Origin: Candidula unifasciata | Taxonomy: Eukaryota > Mollusca > Gastropoda > Stylommatophora > Geomitridae | Assembly (NCBI GenBank): GCA_905116865.2 | Contig: CAJHNH020002001.1 | Coordinates: forward strand, 1,076,119 to 1,140,118 | Length of the DNA stretch: 64,000 nt | Direction of reading: 5' to 3' | Part shown: positions 9,661-21,056 of the stretch, piece after piece | How positions within the stretch are numbered: the first letter of the stretch is position 1 | Layout: each line of letters opens with the position of its first letter | The notes under the pieces: generated by a model | The model's database searches: none | What the model was told of the DNA's origin: nothing | What the model saw: only the letters and a program-made list of their open reading frames with translations | Translations under genes and position numbers: made by a program

Positions 9661-11060
9661 TACTGAAAATGTGCTGCAGATACTAAACATGTGCTACAGA
9701 TACTGAACATGTGCTGCAGATACTGAACATGTGCTGCAGATACTAAACATGTGCTACAGATACTGAACATGTGCTACAGATACTGAACATGTGCTGCACA
9801 AACTGAACATGTGCTACAGATACTAAACATGTGCTACACAAACTGAACATGTGCTACAGATACTGAACATGTGCTGCACAAACTGAACATGTGCTACAGA
9901 TACTGAACATGTGCTGCACAAACTGAACATGTGCTGCACAAACTGAACATGTGCTGCACAAACTAAACATGTGCTACAGATACTAAACATGTGCTACAGA
10001 TACTAAACATGTGCTGCACAAACTGAACATGTGCTGCACAAACTGAACATGTGCTGCACAAACTGAACATGTGCTACAGATACTAAACATGTGCTACAGA
10101 TACTGAACATGTGCTACAGATACTAAACATGTGCTACAGATACTGAACATGTGCTACAGATACTGAACATGTGCTGCACAAACTGAACATGTGCTACAGA
10201 TACTAAACATGTGCTACAGATACTGAACATGTGCTGCAGATACTGAACATGTGCTGCAGATACTAAACATGTGCTACAGATACTGAACATGTGCTACAGA
10301 TACTGAACATGTGCTGCACAAACTGAACATGTGCTACAGATACTAAACATGTGCTACACAAACTGAACATGTGCTACAGATACTGAACATGTGCTGCACA
10401 AACTGAACATGTGCTACAGATACTGAACATGTGCTGCACAAACTGAACATGTGCTGCACAAACTGAACATGTGCTGCACAAACTAAACATGTGCTACAGA
10501 TACTAAACATGTGCTACAGATACTAAACATGTGCTGCACAAACTGAACATGTGCTGCACAAACTGAACATGTGCTGCACAAACTGAACATGTGCTACAGA
10601 TACTAAACATGTGCTACAGATACTGAACATGTGCTACAGATACTAAACATGTGCTACAGATACTAAACATGTGCTACAGATACTGAACATGTGCTACAGA
10701 TACTGAACATGTGCTGCACAAACTGAACATGTGCTACAGATACCTAACATGTGCTGCACAAACTGAACATGTGCTACAGATACTGAACATGTGCTGCACA
10801 AACTGAACATGTGCTGCAGATACTGAACATGTGCTGCACAAACTGAACATGTGCTACAGATACTAAACATGTGCTGCACAAACTGAACATGTGCTACAGA
10901 TACTAAACATGTGCTGCAGATACTGAACATGTGCTGCAGATACTGAACGAGTGCTGCACAAACTGAACATGTGCTGCAGATACTGAACATGTGCTACAGA
11001 TACTGAACATGTGCTGCAGATACTGAACATGTGCTGCAGATACTGAACATGTGCTGCAGA
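9661..11060. repeat. 20-bp minisatellite, exactly 70 units, with a 26-unit higher-order duplication
   Basis: The consensus is TACTGAACATGTGCTGCAGA. Three positions vary in linked fashion: T or A at the first base, G/A before AACAT, and CAGA or CACA at the end. Units 9681-10140 recur in the same order at 10201-10660 (offset 520 bp), so a 26-unit block was duplicated whole. It lies in the BK intron about 220 bp upstream of the pore exon. Confidence 0.97.
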
Positions 11061-11940
11061 TTTGCTTTCTAGGTGCGGTACGGAGATCCCAGGTTTGGCC
11101 AGTTGGCATTCCAGTGAAAACCAAGCTGTAAGAATCAGTTGGAGACAGGCGTTGCACCAGAGCTTTCAGAGAGGTCTATGACCTTTTCATCTTAACATCA
11201 GTGGCAGGGAGAATGACAAGAAAAAAGAAATAAAAGGACACATTTTCAGGGCCATTTAAAGTGAGCTAGGGTGGTGATCAATCCGTGTTGCCTTTCCTTT
11301 CTAAGAAATTCCCAGCATACTCTTGAGTTCCCATTTTTATGAGGCTGAGTTGACACCAGCAACAAAATCAAGATCGACATAGAGCTAGGAAAATCTGAAG
11401 GGAATGCGGCCACTAAACAACTCCTCATTAAAGCATGGGATAAGTAGTGGATGGAAAGCATCAAAGGGAGGCACCCCTACCAAATGCTGTGGGAGCCCAG
11501 GACCCAGTCGCAGACCAAAGAACAATCAATAAACTTTGGAAGATGCGACTGGGTTGCTGGCCTGAAAGGTACAAGAATCCGACGTGTGGTAAATGCAAAT
11601 CCCAAAACTCAATGGCCCACTAACTGCTTGAATGCAGAATGTATAGCGACCAGAGAAAGCAGCTGTTGAAATATTTCAGCAAGCGGAAGAAACCCAATAT
11701 CTCTTGACGAATGCCTAAAGGTAAACAGCCACTACAGAACTACAGAAACTGGTTAAACAGTTTGTTAATAGAGCAACAAAAGATAAGCCCCCGGATGAGG
11801 TTAACATAACAGCAAATGCAAAGGCGGTAACCGGCTGATCAGACCCCCTGAAGATGGCAATCCAGAAGTGAGAAGCGCACTCCAGAGGCCAACAAACCCA
11901 GAACTCTCAAAGCTATCCTATCTATCTCCACCTTCCGACC
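11061..11940. other. unassigned intron sequence, repeat-like
   Basis: Less AT-rich than its surroundings. Short ORFs occur on both strands without family likeness. It may be a decayed mobile element but no motif supports a class. Confidence 0.4.
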
Positions 11941-12469
11941 TCACTGTAAGCCCTCACAACTTTTAATTTTCAATTGACTATCTACATGTATGTCCGCTAC
12001 TTCGTAACCATGTGTGGCCAGAAGAAAACTGGAAGAAAAACTGACCCCCCCCCCCCCCCAAAAAAAAAGCCACCAAAAAAAACAACCAAAAAAAAACACA
12101 AGGCAAGAAAAAACAGAAGATACAAACAAAAAAATATTATGCACATAAGCACGTATGATGCGAAAAAAGTAAAGAAAAAAAAAGAAAAAAGAATTTAAAT
12201 ATGGGACCCTGAAAATGGCCTCGTTTGTGGCATGCCTGCTCAGTGGCAGACTTGTCTGTCTCGTGGTGATGTGCCTGGTAGCTGCCTTGGTACACTCAGT
12301 GACGGCTTGACGACCAGCAAAGAAACCTCAAAAAGCAGCACAGACACCGGTGGCATGTACAAAGAAACTCGGGCGTGGTGATACCCCACAAATCACAAGT
12401 AAAAACTACAAGTAAATTGGAAATTTATTCCAACCAACAACACGCAGCTTTGATAGAACCGTCGCTCAT

Positions 12470-12690
12470 CTTCGGAGCTGGTAAAAGAGGCAATATTTTT
12501 TTAAGACTACCAAGACCATGAAAATGAATTGAATAGTGCCATTTATATGATCTTTATAGATTTTGAAAAGGTTTTTGACAGCTTACACAAGGAATCGCTA
12601 AGAAAAATGTTGCATCACAGAAAACAGTAGATGTAATCAAAGCAATTTACTTAAGAGTTTCAGTGCATGGTAGTTTGTGATAATTATACA
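12470..12690 (+). pseudogene. reverse-transcriptase fragment of an endonuclease/RT LINE
   Basis: One frame reads IYMIFIDFEKVFDSLHKESL, the FxDFEKAFDSVxRxxLW block holding the first catalytic Asp of these RTs. It is frameshifted after ~20 residues (then VDVIKAIYLRVSV). Confidence 0.75.
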
Positions 12691-12869
12691 ATATAAAGTT
12701 TCTTATCTAAAAAAAAAATCTGAATGCCTTATACGTCAACAGGGTCATGAAGAGAACATAGATAGATAGATAGACTTCTTGAACACTTGAGCTTTCCATT
12801 CTAGATTCTATTAGAAAATTGCAGGAATCCTAAGTTAGGATCTTGTCTGCCAGTCTGGTTTTTATTTTT

Positions 12870-12995
12870 TAAATCCTTTTCTTCTTCTTCTTCTTCTTCT
12901 TTTTCTGTTTCTTCTTCTTCTTCTTCTTTTTCTTTTTCTTCTTCTTCTTCTTATTCTAACTATTATTATTATTTTTCTTCCTCTTCCTCTTTTTT
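12870..12995. repeat. (TTC)n microsatellite with ATT and T tracts
   Basis: Nearly pure pyrimidine run on the plus strand, interrupted by (ATT)n. It adjoins the GAA-type tail side of a SINE A copy, which may be its origin. Confidence 0.85.
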
Positions 12996-12999
12996 TTTT

Positions 13000-13270
13000 T
13001 TCAAGTTCACCAGCTGTTAACTTTGAGGGAAAGTCTTAGTTGTTCATCTACTCCTGGACTTTGGTCTTATTTCCAGGATTTCAGTGATGCATGCACATCC
13101 ATTTTACAGATCTGGCTTATCTGTGTGCAGGCAGTTGGTTTTTCCCATCTCAGGCTTTAATGGAGATGTTGATCCCATCTATCTCGGCCAGGTGCCCAGA
13201 AAGGAACCTGTTTCTAGGATGACTACAGTGAGGTATAGATATGTCTTGACCAATTTGAGCCCCGGTCCTA
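13000..13270 (-). repeat. SINE A copy, diverged
   Basis: It shares the ACTTTGGTCTTATTTCCAG and ATCTGGCTTATCTGTGTGCA blocks with other copies. The far end is lost. Confidence 0.6.
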
Positions 13271-13289
13271 ATGCACCATCATGTGTGAA

Positions 13290-14300
13290 TCAGCACCTCT
13301 GCATTCCCAAATCCCTTTAAAGACAGGAGTGTTTTCCTTTGACCTGGGCATCCAGACCTACCTAACTGTACCAGTGAATGACCTAGGAAATAAAAGTTTT
13401 TTGATACAGACCACACAGACAATAGTTATTTATATAGTCATTCTCTGGACAACAGTTGTTCCTACAGTCAGTATCTACCTACACAAGACAGCAAGTTACT
13501 ATAGGTGTTCCAAAATAACTGTTGTAAATGGTTAAAAGATGCATATGGGATTTGTTCCTGCTATACTGACATTTAAATAGTGGCTCTATGGTTCACTGTC
13601 AATCATCTAAAAGTATGTTTCTCTCTTCATATACCTTATTCCCCTCATAATGTGAAAAGGGTCCTTTCGATCTTTTTTTTACTGTCTTAGTAATTATCCT
13701 TGTCCCACTATTATTAATTATTATTTATTATAAACATAATGCTAAAAGCATGACATTTTTTATTGGAAACTTCAGATAACTGATTTCATTCTTCTTTTTC
13801 CTTCATTCTGTAATTTAAAAAAAAAAAAATGAGCACATCAGTGTGCCAAATGGAAGAGGAAATGATGGTTTTAACCATTAATATTTTATAGTTTCTGTGT
13901 CTGGCATCTTTCCAGGGCATGAAAATCTATTAACAACATGACCCGGTGGTTTTTGCCCAACTCTAGATATGAAAGCCCTTGTTAAATTTGTGTGTGTGCA
14001 CGTAATGTAGATACAGACTAGGTATTGATCCTGGATAACCACTTCATGTGAACTTTTAGAGATAACTAGTCTCATTGTTGCAATCATATTCTGTTTCAAA
14101 TTTTAAAAAAAACTTCATAGCAAAAAGAACTGACCTGGTTAAAGATTTCCAAAACAAAAATATGTTTATTATTTGGAAAGGGCAACAAATCACAGCTATC
14201 GTCAATCCTTATTTTCATATGCCAAGCGCAAAGTTAAAGTTGTATCACAACAAGTTTATTTCACTTTAGCTCTTCTTATGATCTGCCTAGTAAACAACCA
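13290..14300. other. BK intron, AT-rich, nothing recognised
   Basis: No conserved exon or named repeat seen. A weak match to the SINE B end (AAAGGGTCC) lies near 13650. Confidence 0.4.
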
Positions 14301-14309
14301 ACAACTAGT

Positions 14310-14477
14310 GATGTTGGTTTTGCAACATTCGGTAAAGGATGTTGGTTTTGCAACATTCGGTAAAGGATATTGGCTTTGCAACATTCGGTAAAGGATGTTG
14401 GTTTTGCAACATTCGGTAAAGGATGTTGGTTTTGCAACATTCGGTAAAGGATGTTGGTTTTGCAACATTCGGTAAAG
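14310..14477. repeat. 28-bp minisatellite, six copies
   Basis: The unit includes GATGTTGGTTTTGCAACATT and CGGTAAAG, nearly identical in all copies except the third (GATATTGGCTTTGC). Single related copies (TGCAACATCCTGTAAAGGA) occur at 26250 and 41870 as the end of a dispersed repeat, so the array grew from that repeat's end. Confidence 0.9.
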
Positions 14478-14834
14478 GCTGTTTAAGTAATTTCATGGGC
14501 TCCTTGTCATTTTCAACTTTTCTTCCATTATTTACCTGGTTTTCACTATATATTACTTTTTTTTCTGTTATTCCACAAATAAATATGTTTGCATTTGTGG
14601 TCTTTTAGTTTAGAAGCATCATATATGAAAGATGAGATAGATAGTTGATAAACTTTAGACAATTACCAAAAACACACACTGATTACTTGCACTGAAACTG
14701 AACTAGGTCTGTTACAAGGGCTATGAAGAAACTGCCATTAAAAACATGGAATTTTAATAACAGTATTTATTCTTATTCAGCACAGCTACCATTTGAACAT
14801 ATGACATCTCTGTTTGACCTTGAAACACAAACAT

Positions 14835-14985
14835 GTGCACACACACAATATACACAGGTGTGCAAATATATGTGTATGTACATGTGCGTGCATAGGTGTG
14901 TATACACAGGTGTGTGTATATATATGTGTGTGTGCACATGTACACATGTGTGTGTGCATGCATGTGCATGTAAGTAAGTAAGATG
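14835..14985. repeat. degenerate (TG)n/(CA)n microsatellite
   Basis: Alternating purine-pyrimidine sequence with many TGTGCATG variants. The ORFs over it are artefacts. Confidence 0.8.
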
Positions 14986-15215
14986 TGCCTCGATGTAAGT
15001 GTTAATGTCTCTCCGCAAACATAGTCCTTAATTCCTAAATGCTCCCATATTAGACCATCCTATGCCTTTTTTTCTCTCTCAGTCTGCATCATCAGCTATG
15101 GTCTCTCAGATGGCTCAGTTGTGCATGGATGCATGTCAGTGTCTATTTGTGTGATCCTATATGTGTGATTATATGTCTGATTATAGGAACATATGTGTGT
15201 TTATGTGTGTCAATT

Positions 15216-15217
<2 letters not shown>

Positions 15218-15275
<58 letters not shown>
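15218..15275. repeat. (TA)n microsatellite
   Basis: A pure TA run of about 28 repeats, about 100 bp downstream, in transcript sense, of BK exon 5. Confidence 0.97.
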
Positions 15276-15278
<3 letters not shown>

Positions 15279-15372
15279 TGTTCTTTTGTAAATCTATACA
15301 CATAATATCTCTCTCTCTCTTTCATATTTGTACAACCAATATTCTAACTATTGACTGCCAAGACAAACATAC

Positions 15373-15524
15373 CAGGTGTAAAAAGCCAGCGGCTGTAAAC
15401 CATAATGAAATGAAGGAGACAATCAGTTGTACCAGGCGTATCACGGTGCTGGTCCTCAACACATTTAAATAGGTCAGTATATCTGGTATGGACATTAACC
15501 GAAGGGCTCTCAAAAATCGGAGAC
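15373..15524 (-). CDS. slo: BK channel coding exon 5: S4 voltage sensor, S4-S5 linker and S5
   Basis: It has 152 bp and completes the split glycine. S4 reads [17 protein letters not shown], keeping the three arginines of BK S4 in the LRFLRALRL motif. The acidic residue downstream is Asp, as in Drosophila Slo. The S4-S5 linker and S5 follow ([14 protein letters not shown], then [10 protein letters not shown], the BK TAAGxxHL signature). It ends in phase 0 at GTATGT. An unrelated ORF continues past the donor, but that extension is intronic. Confidence 0.94.
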
Positions 15525-15744
15525 CTGCAACAAATTAACGTTATTCTATATTATTTTCAACTTTACAGCCAAATTTTAACATGATCAATATCTCACATTT
15601 CTCAGCCTTCCCTTTCACCATTAAGCCTCATGGGAAGAAACATTTTGTGTTCCGGTGCTTTAATGGTAGCAGTGGCTGCTGTCATACTGGGGAGGGGGGA
15701 GGGGGGGATATTACCTATGTAAGGTTAACACATGTGAGATTTTT

Positions 15745-15968
15745 TTTTTTCTTAGTGTTCATAGGCTGTAAACTCCAGTGGAAAGTTCTGGTTGCTCCTA
15801 CACTTCTGGATTTTGGTCTTGCATTTTTAGTTTTACAGATCTGGCTTATCTGGCTTTGAGAAAAATATCCTTAATTAGTTGCCTTTTTACGACATGCTTG
15901 CTGGGCTTGAGTGGGTCTGTTCTTATCTTCCTCTAAAATGGCACCCTGAATCAGCATGGGGAGCACCT
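15745..15968 (-). repeat. SINE A copy
   Basis: Blocks CTTCTGGATTTTGGTCTTGC, ACAGATCTGGCTTATCTGG and GTGGGTCTGTTCTTATCTTC match other copies. It is followed by a five-unit GAGAT run at 15973-15997. Confidence 0.7.
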
Positions 15969-16104
15969 GTGAGATGAGATGAGATGAGATGAGATGCAAG
16001 AGGGAAGCCGCCAACTTAATGATCAGAGAGGGAAAAATCATTCCATGAGACAGTTTGTGGGAACATCTTGCACCATCGTCATCATTGTCTTGTTGTGCCA
16101 TAAT

Positions 16105-16240
16105 ATGTCACAGTTACAAGACGTTTCATTAACCAATACAGAAGAGGTGTAATCAGTCGTTTTACACTTGTGGAGCTTTTGAGGAGGAGACCAGAGCACC
16201 TATGGATCTGCCAGAATGCTGTGATGATAATCCTTTCTAA
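16105..16240 (+). mobile_element. RNase H-bearing LINE, 3' end fragment
   Basis: It reads RRFINQYRRGVISRFTLVEL then LLRRRPEHLWIC, the C-terminal motif of a subfamily also found at 35.8 kb (minus) and in the 55-62 kb copies. Confidence 0.8.
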
Positions 16241-16422
16241 TCACTAATCCCTATAGGGTCATAGTTTTCTTTAATTCTGTGCAATCCTTTCGATTATCAC
16301 AGATGTAACTCAGTCCAGCACCCTTGGCTTCTTTCATCAACAGCTAATTTAGGGTTTCTTTTGGATGTCCTCACATTCTGAAACTTGTTATTTCCCTTTT
16401 TAGAATGTGCTAAAGTTCAATA

Positions 16423-16830
16423 ATGTTAAGTATAACTAGAGCATTTAGGAAATCGCACTTAACCTCCGTAACCTGGATCTACACACCGGGTCATGCGAGC
16501 GTGAAGGGAAATGAGCGAGCAGACCAACTGGCAAGCACTGCACTAATGATTGCAGGAAAAAGTATGGACAGAGCAGACATAGCCAACGCTGTACGAACCG
16601 GGCTAGTGGAGAATGAGGAATCCCTGACACTAACACGATTGCGTGACATGGGAGTTAAGCATGGTGATGCACGTCTTTGCCGTCTTCGAGGCCGAGAAAG
16701 GAGACAATATAACCAGCTTCTCATGGGGACAATTAGTAGAAGTACTTTAGAGTGGCTGCTGCTTCGGAGAACTGAGCACGCATGGGTATGCCCAATGTGC
16801 AGTGACATTAATTGTGATAACAGAACATAA
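16423..16830 (+). pseudogene. LINE ORF2 C-terminus (end of RNase H and terminal Cys motif)
   Basis: 135 open residues: VTWIYTPGHASVKGNERADQ is the end of an RNase H domain (GHxGxxGNExAD), followed by the variable spacer. The terminal block GTISRSTLEWLLLRRTEHAW ends in VCPMCSDIN. The frame is intact over this stretch but everything upstream (endonuclease, RT, first RNase H residues) is missing. It lies on the strand opposite to BK, in its longest intron. Confidence 0.85.
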
Positions 16831-17035
16831 AATAACATCTTAGTAGGGAGTCGGCAGTACGAAACCCAAGTTCAAGGTGTCTCCTTCGTGCCAAAGAACT
16901 GCATGGCTGTTGGGTGAACAGTCGTTAACGAGGGCAGGCAGGTCGTTGTAGGGGCGACGCCTGCTGGTGGATGTAATGTCCTAAGTCCCTTCCCCAGCTA
17001 ATAATGAGGGTACTGCTGGGGTGACCGTTTATTAA

Positions 17036-17290
17036 CCCTCATATAATTCTTCCGGTCAAAATGGACGCTAGGTACGGCCACCTTTTTTTTTTTTTTTTTT
17101 TTAAGCCGTGGCAAATATTTTTCCAGACGGTGGCCATTGCATTTTTGCTCCATTTGTAGACTGGAAGGATGTAGTTTCGTCGCCCAGCTTCTGAGCTGAG
17201 TGCATGGCGTGACACTGTGAGCTGCGTTTGTTTTTCGTTGGCACAGGAGCGGAGCATGTGTGGGGTGACCCGTTTGCTATGAAGCTGAAA
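17036..17290 (+). repeat. TTAA-edged dispersed repeat, piggyBac-MITE-like, copy 1
   Basis: It starts TTAACCCTCATATAATTC with GGTCAAAATGGACGC close behind and includes a T tract. A reverse copy lies at 27430-27660. The TTAA edge and CCCT start recall piggyBac-type termini, but a matching far end was not defined. Confidence 0.45.
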
Positions 17291-17295
17291 CTAGG

Positions 17296-17328
17296 ATTAC
17301 CAGATTACCAGATTACCAGATTACCAGA
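17296..17328. repeat. 8-bp tandem repeat (ATTACCAG), four copies
   Basis: A short perfect array. Confidence 0.9.
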
Positions 17329-17339
17329 GCATGTTACAG

Positions 17340-18240
17340 TGTTTGTTTTTAGGACTTAGAGTGGAAAATGTCTATTAATAACCTTAAAATAACGTATCAA
17401 TGAAAAGCTGTATGCAAGGAATAGACTGGAAGGGCAGGTCGTTAGACAGGTCTGTGGGCTCAGCTCTTAACCCTTTGAAAATAAAGTTTGTTCATTTGCT
17501 TGTTCATTTTTTTGTGCTCATTTATTCTCAGGATGTGTCCAAAATAGTGCCATCTTCTTTTTCTTAAAACTTGTTATAAGTGGTTGTCCAGACATTTCTC
17601 TTTCTTCATACCTCTTGAATTCATTCCATTTTATGTTGTACCCTTTCCTCGGGCGTTTGTTTTCGAATGTATTTAACTTTCCTGTTCCCTGAAGCATAAA
17701 ATTAAATTGTTTGGTCATCTCACAACTAACACATTTATTACAACTAAGATGATCTGATGTGACAGCAAGATTATGCCAAAAGAGCAAACAGACTGAGGAC
17801 ATAAACAACAATACACAACCACATAAAACACAACACTGTCTATAAGACAGCTTTTCTCAATATTCAGATACTAAAGAATGTCAGTAATATTAAAATTACT
17901 ATATTTTTAAAAAACAAAACAACAAATGAAAGCCACTGAGAGACTAAAAATAACTGTGCAATAAATCAATCTTAAAACTAAATATAACTGATGTTCTGTT
18001 TTGTTCTGAAGATTATAGCATCCAGCAAATCGATAATTCTGAGTTCATTAAATACTTTTGATAATTCTGCATTAACTCAACAGGCTCCAATGTCAACAGA
18101 AGGGAAAATGTTCATTAGTGCCACTGAGATCCTGATAAATTTGTTTTATTGGGAAAACATTTAATTTTACAAGAGCGCAAATGATTTCATTTTATTGTCA
18201 TGTAGTATTAAACGTTTAATTATTAATTTAATATGGTGTC
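17340..18240. other. BK intron, AT-rich, nothing recognised
   Basis: No gene or repeat family recognised. Confidence 0.4.
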
Positions 18241-18242
18241 CA

Positions 18243-18640
18243 CAGGAGCTGCATTAGTGTAGTGGCTAGATGCTTGCTTGCCACATCCAATTTGAGATGG
18301 ATTTTTTTTGGGACTGAACTTTGCTCCCGGGTAAACTTTGCTTAAAATGGGAACCAGGCAATGTTCTGGGAAGTAAAGATGGCTGATGTGATGTTGACCA
18401 CATTATCCCCTGAGTTTCAAGTCGTCAATAAAATATGTATCAGCGTCTTGATGATTGTTCCTGCAGTAGGCAGTGGGGTATGCAGCCCTGGCATCTTAGG
18501 CATCTTTTTTTTCAGTGTTAGTGCTAAATATTTTTGATGGGCACAGACACTGAGAACCGGCACCCTTTTCCTAGGAAAAAAAGCCCTTTTTAGCACCATA
18601 TGCTCGATATGCTACTGGTATGGAAGGTCCTTCATTTTAC
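18243..18640 (+). repeat. SINE B copy, tRNA-derived
   Basis: A box A-like TAGTGTAGTGGCTAGATGCT opens a tRNA-like head. The body has GGGAAGTAAAGATGGCTGAT and the end TAGCACCATATGCTCGATAT. The inner part is partly replaced. Confidence 0.7.
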
Positions 18641-18649
18641 TTTAAGGCA

Positions 18650-20160
18650 AAGCTGTTTTACGGTCAGCCTCCTGATGGAATCCGACCTGTAGAAGAATAA
18701 TAAATAGTCTGCGGATTATTGCTGACTGTATATTGTATTGATGAGGTAATGAAAAGATGCTGGCATCGAATAGGACACACATTGAGAAACCCTGAGAAAT
18801 ATACAACGGGAATGTTTTTGCACTGGAACCCACAGGGGCACAGAAATAAAAGATGAACAAAAAACATATGGAGAAGGGAGCTAGAGAGTGAAGTTAAAAA
18901 GATGGGGAGGACATGGGGAGAGCTGCCTGTGATAGGGAAAGATAAAATGTCTTAGCATGCGTTGGTTGAGGGCCTGTGCTCCATTAAGGGTTAGAAAGGC
19001 AAAAGAAGAAGAATGTTTTTTCTATGCTGGGGCTCTATCCTCTGGCCCATGATGATCCACATTTTTAAAAAAAATGTTGGCCCCTGAATAAACTTAGCTG
19101 AATAGCTTTGCTTTATGGTGGCCAATAGTCTTAACACCAGAGATGCATCATATGATATGGGTTCAACAAAACACCTTGTACTTCAATAAAGGTGTATAGT
19201 TCTTTAGCAATAACTTCTACTAGAAGTGGGAAAAAGATTAGATATTAACATAGTCTAGGCCATGACATGCAGGTGGTGGGTGGCTGATTTCCTTCTTCAT
19301 CACTTTTCCTTAACAAATAAATCTACGGAAAATATGTTTACAGTAAAATCTCATCAACACAAACTCGCTTAACTCTTTCGATACCAAACAAGTCACCATA
19401 TGTTTTCTTTATTACTATAAAAGCAACATATCAATTTCACTTTGTACTGTTACACAAGGTGATTTCACAAAATCACTCTATACAGACTAAAAGTTTAACT
19501 GTTTATGCTTCTTAGAGTTTTGATTTTAACTTATTTCTTTAAAGTTTTCAAGAACTCCTTGAAGAAAAGAAAAAGTAATAACTATCTCTGATTCAAAGAT
19601 ATCAAAAGATCACTCCCTTATAGCTGGAGTTATTATTATTATCAGTCCCCAGTTAGCATGGTTTTTTTTTTAATACGAACTCACTTTTTGGTACTTTGGA
19701 AATAGAATTTAATGTGGTTTCATTATAACTGTAATTAAATTAACAAAATTGGAATCTACACCTGAGAAATAAATGAAATAACAGTCACAGCTAATCATTA
19801 CTACTTCACAAGGTTGGAAACTTTTATGATGTCTTTAATTCTTTCTGTATTAAGCAGCATACAACGATTTTGTTGATGATTGCTAAGATAATATGTTTGT
19901 ACCCTTTCTTGGAGCTTCATCTAATGCTGCATTAACCCATTCTGTCCCAATTGTTAGTGTAACTCATTGTGCCCACTAGTGTTATTTTATGCCTACAGAT
20001 GCAACCTTTCTAAAGAATATCTATTCCTCAATAGATCTGATTTATCGGGGGTGAGCAGAGGTTCTGGGCAATATTAAACTTCCTAAAACCACGTGGGAGC
20101 CACCACATCAGAGTGCTCATTGTTATGTCTGATGTGAGATGAAGATGGTCTCTAACATGA
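18650..20160. other. BK intron, mostly unrecognised
   Basis: It includes a possible SINE end near 18985-19015 (AGAAAGGCAAAAGAAGAAGA). The rest is AT-rich without recognised features. Confidence 0.4.
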
Positions 20161-20215
20161 ACTATGAACTATTCAACTTCCTCTTCTTTTCCCATTGCTC
20201 TTTTATCGCTTTGAG

Positions 20216-20545
20216 TATCGAAAGAGATACAAAGTTCTGCTTCTTGCTCTTCTGGCAATATGGGCACATCACATTTTGTAGAGTTTCCAGATGATATCTT
20301 TACAAAGTTCTGCTTTTTCCTCTTCTGGCCACCTTCAATATGGGCACATCCCATTTTGTAGAGTTTCCAGATGATATCTTTACAAAGCTGCTTTTTCCTC
20401 TTCTGGCCACCTTCAATATGGGCACATCCCATTTTGTAGAGTTTCCAGATGATATCTTTACAAAGTTCTTATTTTTTCTCTTCTGGCCACCTTCAATATG
20501 GACACATCACATTTTGTAGAGTTTCCAGATGATATCTTTACATTT
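20216..20545. repeat. 78-80-bp tandem repeat, about four copies
   Basis: The block ATTTTGTAGAGTTTCCAGAT recurs at 20273, 20353, 20431 and 20511. Units differ by small indels (TTCTG present or absent). Confidence 0.9.
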
Positions 20546-20639
20546 TGTTCTTGGTCTACCACATGCTATACGTCCTTCTCCTCTCTGAATGTACGCCTTG
20601 TACGGTGTAAGGTCAGAAGTAATTTTCTCTCAATACATG

Positions 20640-20920
20640 ACGAGGCAGATGGGGTCAGGATCCTTTGGGAACAAGTAACAGTCAGAAGTAAAACAAGATT
20701 ATTATGGCCTGGAGAGAATGAGGCACCTGGGTGTAACCAGCGGATCTGGCCAACTCACTACACTCAGAGGAAAGGCGGGACGGACATATAACCAGATTAC
20801 AGCCACTACCATTAGCACTGGAACTCTGCGCAGGCTGCTGAAGATAAGTATGGAGCATGCATGGGAATGCCCCAAGTACTGTGATGTCAATTATTGACGC
20901 AACTCAAATCAATTCAACTT
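20640..20920 (+). mobile_element. RNase H-bearing LINE, 3' end fragment
   Basis: Frameshifted ORF2 end: GGATCTGGCCAACTCA-type spacer, then AGCACTGGAACTCTGCGCAG and the terminal W-x-C-P-K-Y-C-D codons. An AATTCAA-type tail follows. Confidence 0.8.
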
Positions 20921-20989
20921 AGGTAATTTTCTCTAAGCGAGCAAGCCATCTGATTTGCTGACAGCAATGAGGGAAAAACATACAGATTT

Positions 20990-21056
20990 TCAATCAGGTG
21001 GCAACTAGTACTTTTAGCATGTCAACTCTTCAGAGGCTACTGAGGAGGAAGACAGA
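20990..21056 (+). mobile_element. RNase H-bearing LINE, 3' end, part 1 (split by an LTR element)
   Basis: It reads GATSTFSMSTLQRLLRRKTD up to the insertion at 21057. The reading resumes at 23435. Confidence 0.8.

Noticed and set aside
9661..11060. CRISPR-like array
   Set aside because: Units are adjacent 20-mers without spacers, in a eukaryotic intron.
10694..11157. ORFs of the CSTCSVCAAHVQYL type
   Set aside because: They are translations of the 20-bp minisatellite in the BK intron.
14723..15018. ORFs rich in His, Thr, Cys and Val
   Set aside because: They are translations of a TG/CA microsatellite.
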